A DNA stretch of 64,000 bases. Origin: CAVRCT01 sp963719645. Its GTDB lineage: Bacteria > Pseudomonadota > Gammaproteobacteria > DSM-16500. A model generated the notes under the pieces. It made no database searches. It worked only from the letters and a program-made list of their open reading frames with translations, and was not told where the DNA came from. Positions 60,371-64,000 of this stretch are shown here, piece by piece. Position 1 is the stretch's first letter, and the number at the start of each line of letters is the position of its first letter. The stretch covers positions 372,001 through 436,000 of the forward strand of contig CAVRCT010000007.1 of NCBI GenBank assembly GCA_963719645.1. Direction: 5' to 3'. The position numbers and the translations under genes are program-made.

Positions 60371-61723
60371 ATGCGAATTCACATTTTAGGTATATGCGGT
60401 ACGTTTATGGCGGGCATTGCTGTGATTGCAAAACAAGCAGGCCATGAAGTGACAGGTTCCGATCAAAATGTTTATCCACCGATGAGTCATCAACTGGAAG
60501 CACAGGGAATTACGCTGTTGAGTGGTTACGAGCCAGCGCATATTGATCCTGCCGTGGATGTGGTGATTGTAGGGAATGTGATTCGGCGCGGCAATCCAGC
60601 GATGGAATATGTGTTAAATAATAATATCCCATACAATTCTGGCCCGCAGTGGTTAGATGAAAATATCTTAAAAGATCGATGGGTATTGGCTGTGTCCGGT
60701 ACGCACGGTAAAACCACCACAACCAGTATGTTAACGTGGATTTTAGAATTTGCCGGTTTAAATCCGGGTTTTTTAATTGGCGGCGTACCCGAGAATTTTA
60801 GTGTTTCTGCACGTATTGGTGCCGATCCGTTTTTTGTAATTGAGGCAGATGAATACGATAGCGCGTATTTTGATAAACGGTCTAAGTTTATTCATTATCG
60901 ACCCAAGACACTCATTCTCAATAATTTGGAATTTGATCATGCGGATATTTTTCCCGATTTGGATGCGATCAAACAACAATTTCATTTTTTAATTCGCACC
61001 GTGCCAGGTGTGGGACAAATTGTTTGGCGTGGTCAAGATAACAATATCGCGAATGTATTACAAAAAGGGTGTTGGTCTTCGCAGGTAACGTTTGGCCCTG
61101 ACGGCGAATGGCAAGCGCATCGAATGGCGGAAGATGGCAGTCATTTTAAGGTTTTACACCAGAACCAAACAGTGGGTGAAGTCCATTGGAATTTAGTCGG
61201 TAATCACAATGTTGAAAATGCATTAGCAGCGATTGCGGCTGCTAATCACGCAGGCGTTGCACCTGACAAAGCCGCGGCTGCGCTGTCTCACTTTAAAAAT
61301 GTTAAACGCAGATTGGAAGTGCGCGGCAGTGCGAAAGGTATTGTGTTGTATGATGATTTTGCCCATCATCCGACAGCGATTGCCACCACACTGGCTGGCT
61401 TGCGTGCTAAAATTGGTAAAGAGGCGCGGATTGTGGCGGTGTTAGAATTTGGTTCTTACACAATGAAGTCAGGCGTTCATCAAGATGCCATGCAACATTC
61501 CTTAGTGGATGCAGATGTTGTAGTGTGTAAAAAACCAGAATCAACCTGGGATTTAACCAGTATGTTAGCGCAATTTAAACAGCCGACGTTTGCATTTGAT
61601 CAAGTGGATGCGTTAGTCGAAAAATTAGCGCCACAATTGCAAGCGGGTGATCATGTGGTCGTGATGAGTAATTCTGGATTTGGCGGTATTCATCAAAAAT
61701 TGTTACAAGCCATTGGAGCGTGA
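60371..61723 (+). CDS. mpl: UDP-N-acetylmuramate:L-alanyl-gamma-D-glutamyl-meso-diaminopimelate ligase
   Basis: Murein-recycling Mur ligase that attaches the recovered tripeptide to UDP-MurNAc. The product is 450 aa, normal. It has an N-terminal Rossmann segment HILGICGTFMAGIAVIAKQAGHEV, the P-loop GTHGKTTTTSML, and family-typical NLEFDHADIFPDLDAIKQQF and DDFAHHPTAI. The ATG with AAGGA 8 nt upstream is chosen over an in-frame start at 60350. The following small ORF starts 5 nt after the stop. Confidence 0.96.
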   Translation: MRIHILGICGTFMAGIAVIAKQAGHEVTGSDQNVYPPMSHQLEAQGITLLSGYEPAHIDPAVDVVIVGNVIRRGNPAMEYVLNNNIPYNSGPQWLDENILKDRWVLAVSGTHGKTTTTSMLTWILEFAGLNPGFLIGGVPENFSVSARIGADPFFVIEADEYDSAYFDKRSKFIHYRPKTLILNNLEFDHADIFPDLDAIKQQFHFLIRTVPGVGQIVWRGQDNNIANVLQKGCWSSQVTFGPDGEWQAHRMAEDGSHFKVLHQNQTVGEVHWNLVGNHNVENALAAIAAANHAGVAPDKAAAALSHFKNVKRRLEVRGSAKGIVLYDDFAHHPTAIATTLAGLRAKIGKEARIVAVLEFGSYTMKSGVHQDAMQHSLVDADVVVCKKPESTWDLTSMLAQFKQPTFAFDQVDALVEKLAPQLQAGDHVVVMSNSGFGGIHQKLLQAIGA

Positions 61724-61728
61724 GTCAC

Positions 61729-61842
61729 ATGAAACAAACCATTGATCCATTTAGCGCACCTGTCTTTACCCGCCAACGCGCGTGGTTAGGTTTTGTGTCA
61801 TATATTGTTGTTGCTTTAATTATTATGATGGTTATTAAATGA
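61729..61842 (+). CDS. 37-aa single-helix membrane peptide between mpl and apaG
   Basis: MKQTIDPFSAPVFTRQRAWL then GFVSYIVVALIIMMVIK: a polar N-terminus with a basic RQR, then one hydrophobic helix. The ATG lies 5 nt after the mpl stop and its TGA overlaps the apaG ATG by 4 nt (ATGA), so it is embedded in a translationally coupled run. That placement and the clean helix support a real small protein. No family recognised. Confidence 0.6.
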   Translation: MKQTIDPFSAPVFTRQRAWLGFVSYIVVALIIMMVIK

Positions 61843-62237
61843 AAAAATTTTCGATTACAATTACGGCTGCCGTGAAATATTTACCGGAGCAGTCTTCTGA
61901 AGAAACGCATCGTTATATTTGGTCTTATGAAATTACGGTTGAAAATAACAGTGACGAAATTGTTCAACTCTTAAATCGTTATTGGCGCATCACGGAAATG
62001 TCAGGTCATGTGGAAGAAGTCCGCGGGCCAGGTGTGGTGGGTTTGCAGCCTGTGATTAAACCGGGTCAAAAATTTACGTATAATAGTTTTTGTCAATTGA
62101 CTACGCCGCAAGGAACGATGGAAGGTCATTATGAAATGCAAACCTTGGATGAGGTACATTTCTCTGCACAAATTCCAAAGTTTATTTTGATGACACCCTC
62201 GACCATTTCGCAAGCATTTCGGGATCGGTTGCATTAG
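61839..62237 (+). CDS. apaG: ApaG family protein
   Basis: The 132-aa product has the family segment YIWSYEITVENNSDEIVQLLNRYWRITE-like run (residues ~27-55), the GxGVVGxQPxIxPG turn (GPGVVGLQPVIKPGQKFTYNS) and GTMEGHYEM. ApaG is a small fibronectin-III-like protein linked to Co2+/Mg2+ homeostasis and to diadenosine tetraphosphate metabolism; its molecular action is unclear. It is usually near rsmA/apaH, here near mpl. Confidence 0.94.
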   Translation: MKKFSITITAAVKYLPEQSSEETHRYIWSYEITVENNSDEIVQLLNRYWRITEMSGHVEEVRGPGVVGLQPVIKPGQKFTYNSFCQLTTPQGTMEGHYEMQTLDEVHFSAQIPKFILMTPSTISQAFRDRLH

Positions 62238-62253
62238 CTTGTATGGAAATGAA

Positions 62254-62853
62254 ATGAGAACATTTATCATCAGAGCGCGCAAAGGCACGACACGCTGGGA
62301 GCGATTGAGAGCTAATATTGGCGCAAACGATCACTTTGAAGTGGTAGCGCATTCCGTTATTAACGCTTTTTTTGTCTCCAATGGTTTTAGAGAGGATGTT
62401 GAGTTTTACATTATTCTTGATAGCTCGGATGACTTTCCTCGAACGATTAGATTATCAAGTCATGAGGGATTATCAATTGCAGGTTTTCACGAAGAAGCCG
62501 TTATTGGGCTCATTGAAACGGCACTTAAAAATAGCCAAGGCTTACAGAAAGATGAAACCAAAATTCTTGCACCGGGTCTGCAAATCAGTGGTTTTGGATT
62601 TGAAAGATTAGTGGGGAATTTGCTCGCAACACACGCTGTTTATTTACTTGATCGAAAAGGCGAAGACATACGAACAATTGAATTTGAATCAAATCCAGTA
62701 TTTGTCTTAAGTGATCATCTGCCGATGCCAAAAAATAGCATTAAAGGACTTAAACGCAAGGGTCTTAAGGCAATCAGTTTAGGCAAAAAAATGCTCTTTG
62801 CTTCACAATGCATTACGCTGCTTCACTATGAGTTGGATCGAAAGGATGAGTAG
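62254..62853 (+). CDS. trmY: TrmY-type tRNA (pseudouridine-54 N1) methyltransferase
   Basis: The 199-aa product opens MRTFIIRARKGTT and has SVINAFFVSNGFREDVEFYI, IRLSSHEGL and APGLQISGFGFERLV. These match the TrmY/DUF358 SPOUT family that methylates N1 of pseudouridine 54 in archaeal tRNA. Bacterial members occur in some gammaproteobacteria, where the target is less certain. The ATG at 62254 is chosen over an upstream TTG because it gives the conserved start. Follows apaG by 16 nt. Confidence 0.82.
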   Translation: MRTFIIRARKGTTRWERLRANIGANDHFEVVAHSVINAFFVSNGFREDVEFYIILDSSDDFPRTIRLSSHEGLSIAGFHEEAVIGLIETALKNSQGLQKDETKILAPGLQISGFGFERLVGNLLATHAVYLLDRKGEDIRTIEFESNPVFVLSDHLPMPKNSIKGLKRKGLKAISLGKKMLFASQCITLLHYELDRKDE

Positions 62854-62865
62854 CAGTGAAGCAGG

Positions 62866-62964
62866 GTGAAGGACATCACGGATGAAGTCACGTTGAATGA
62901 TGCAGCGCTCTATCCAGACTATGCGCTAAATTATCAAAGATATGTTCTCAAGTACTTACTTTAG
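62866..62964 (+). pseudogene. Possible 3' remnant of an unidentified gene
   Basis: Reads VKDITDEVTLNDAALYPDYA then LNYQRYVLKYLL stop, protein-like in composition, but closed off upstream by a stop at 62857 and with no ribosome-binding site. It overlaps the last codons of the convergent PIN gene. May be the tail of a gene deleted when the toxin-antitoxin cassette arrived. Confidence 0.25.
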
Positions 62965-63327
62965 GAAAGTAACGTCTAAATAATCCTTCTTATTCATTGT
63001 TGCAACAAGATGCTTATTTGTTCGTGCGGTTTCCGAAATAATGCAATCAACAATCGAGAGCGTTATTCCGCGTTGTCTATAGCTAAAACGCTTTATGCCA
63101 GCTTGTTTTGAAATTTCTAGTGTTACCGGCTCAATACGAAAAGCATTGATACAATCTGCTGTGGCTTGCTCCTCATCAGGTCTCATTCCAGCATAGAGTT
63201 CATATACACTCAATATGCTGATAAAAGCGATGCCTTGATAGAGTGCTTGAGTGATGATATCTCGAGTTGCAGGTTTGCCGCGTAAGAAATCGATTAAGTA
63301 ATCGGTATCAAATAAAATTGTTTTCAT
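62956..63327 (-). CDS. vapC: PIN-domain toxin VapC
   Basis: The 123-aa PIN ribonuclease has acidic residues in LFDTDYLIDFLRG (Asp7), SVYELYAGM (Glu ~43), SIVDCIISETA (Asp ~93) and a closing Asp in NKKDYLDV. The ATG overlaps the antitoxin stop by 4 nt. VapC toxins cut tRNA or rRNA when freed from VapB. Confidence 0.92.
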   Translation of the reverse strand: MKTILFDTDYLIDFLRGKPATRDIITQALYQGIAFISILSVYELYAGMRPDEEQATADCINAFRIEPVTLEISKQAGIKRFSYRQRGITLSIVDCIISETARTNKHLVATMNKKDYLDVTFLK

Positions 63328-63602
63328 TTACGATGCTGTCCTGCTTTTGCTTTTTTTTGTTTTGAATCATATCGAGTCACATAGTCACGATCATCGCTGC
63401 TTCTAAGTTTTTTAACAAAATCGCTACTGCTCTCTTCGCGATTCTCCCATTTGCCAAAGCTTTGAATTGCTTTTTCAATGCGATGATGGTGGATATATTC
63501 GACAAGAGCCGCTTCAACCACCGCGCTAAAGTTAGAGCTAAGCAGGCTTGCTTCCTTCGCAACCGCTTCATCTATCGATATCGTCTTTTTTACCGCACTC
63601 AT
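63324..63602 (-). CDS. vapB: VapB-type antitoxin (ribbon-helix-helix)
   Basis: The 92-aa product has an N-terminal RHH-like segment (KKTISIDEAVAKEASLLSSN...AALVEYIHHHR) and a basic C-terminal tail (KQKKAKAGQHRK). It precedes and overlaps vapC, so it acts as its antitoxin and probably as autorepressor through the palindrome upstream. GAGG lies before the ATG. Confidence 0.85.
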   Translation of the reverse strand: MSAVKKTISIDEAVAKEASLLSSNFSAVVEAALVEYIHHHRIEKAIQSFGKWENREESSSDFVKKLRSSDDRDYVTRYDSKQKKAKAGQHRK

Positions 63603-63631
63603 AAGTAATCCTCTTTTATCTTACTTATTAG

Positions 63632-63643
63632 TAGTATATACTA
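63632..63643. promoter_or_regulatory. Palindromic operator upstream of vapBC
   Basis: Perfect 12-bp palindrome tagtatatacta, 30 bp upstream of the vapB ATG in an AT-rich promoter-like stretch, fitting a binding site for the VapB dimer. Confidence 0.5.
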
Positions 63644-63651
63644 ATCGGACA

Positions 63652-64000
63652 TCAATATCTATTTTTCAGCAAATGACGCTCTATTAATTTTGATAATTTA
63701 ACAAAAGAATGCATTATGTCGTTGTGAGGATAAGACCTTGCATGGAATCGCTCTGTTTTATCCATTCCATTTTGATACCAATCGTCTGAAAATATGCGGG
63801 TCAATGAATCGATGATTTGCTTATCCGTTGTCAATACCGATAATTCGCGATTTTTATCCAGCGATGGTTTGGTTAAATTAATCGAGCCTAATAATGCTTT
63901 TGCATGATCCACTAAAATCATTTTGGCGTGAATCACTAAGGAATGGCTATTATGCAGTGAAACACCTGCGCGGGTTAAGTAAGCCATTTTTTTCGAATGC
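63652..64000 (-). CDS. Phospholipase D-like protein, C-terminal part
   Basis: The frame stays open to the window edge, so the N-terminus is missing. The visible ~115 residues contain one HKD motif (IHAKMILVDHAKALLGSIN: His-x-Lys-x4-Asp) followed by LTKPSLDKNRELSVL, the typical second half of a PLD/nuclease-superfamily enzyme. The last ~30 residues are helical and basic. Bacterial members include phospholipases, cardiolipin synthases and nucleases; which applies cannot be decided here. Confidence 0.8.
   Translation of the reverse strand, partial: HSKKMAYLTRAGVSLHNSHSLVIHAKMILVDHAKALLGSINLTKPSLDKNRELSVLTTDKQIIDSLTRIFSDDWYQNGMDKTERFHARSYPHNDIMHSFVKLSKLIERHLLKNRY

Overview
The window looks like a chromosomal segment of a gammaproteobacterium of the Legionellales/Coxiellaceae type, moderately AT-rich. 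The housekeeping genes and their order are gammaproteobacterial: gatCAB, mreBCD-rng-yhdP, metG divergent from apbC/mrp, eno-ftsB-surE-nlpD-rpoS, mpl-apaG. Between them lie genes typical of an intracellular lifestyle: very large helical-repeat proteins, an ankyrin protein, coiled-coil/membrane-hairpin proteins, a DOT1-like methyltransferase and an OspF/SpvC-like phosphothreonine lyase. No rRNA, tRNA or CRISPR was seen. The genus assignment is inference.

Layout. 1-11.4 kb: two adjacent paralogous giant genes. The first (cut by the window edge) joins helical repeats, a TolA-like Ala/Lys/Glu repeat and one poly(A)-polymerase/CCA-type nucleotidyltransferase module with its catalytic motifs. The second (2760 aa) carries four tandem copies of that module, all without the catalytic motifs. 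11.4-15.7 kb: a palindromic-repeat island, gatB/gatA/gatC on the minus strand, and a second nested-repeat island. 15.7-23.5 kb: cell-shape genes mreBCD, RNase G and the AsmA-like yhdP. 23.5-34.2 kb: a coiled-coil membrane protein, rsxB, metG, apbC, dcd, ihfB, a membrane protein, and an RNA helicase with a 15-unit, 60-bp-period tail. 34.4-41.4 kb: a tightly packed plus-strand run (DUF2066 protein, permease, hda, eno, ftsB, surE, nlpD, rpoS). 41.5-44.9 kb: a Phd/VapC toxin-antitoxin pair, the DOT1-like gene, a stand-alone MASE1 protein, a MATE pseudogene and a 600-bp nest of palindromic elements. 44.9-50.1 kb: the Kdp K+ pump without kdpDE. 50.2-55.6 kb: an ankyrin gene, a flavoprotein, a membrane protein and the OspF/SpvC-like gene coupled to a small upstream gene. 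55.7-64 kb: a third repeat island, PPi-dependent phosphofructokinase, a universal-stress protein, a FixL/FixJ-like pair, mpl, a 37-aa membrane peptide, apaG, trmY, a VapBC pair and a partial phospholipase D gene.

Best leads: (1) the tandem array of catalytically degenerate nucleotidyltransferase modules beside an intact relative; (2) a probable SpvC/OspF-family phosphothreonine lyase outside the type III pathogens where the family is known; (3) a DOT1-like histone-methyltransferase homologue; (4) small palindromic elements inserted into other palindromic elements with visible 10- and 11-bp target duplications.
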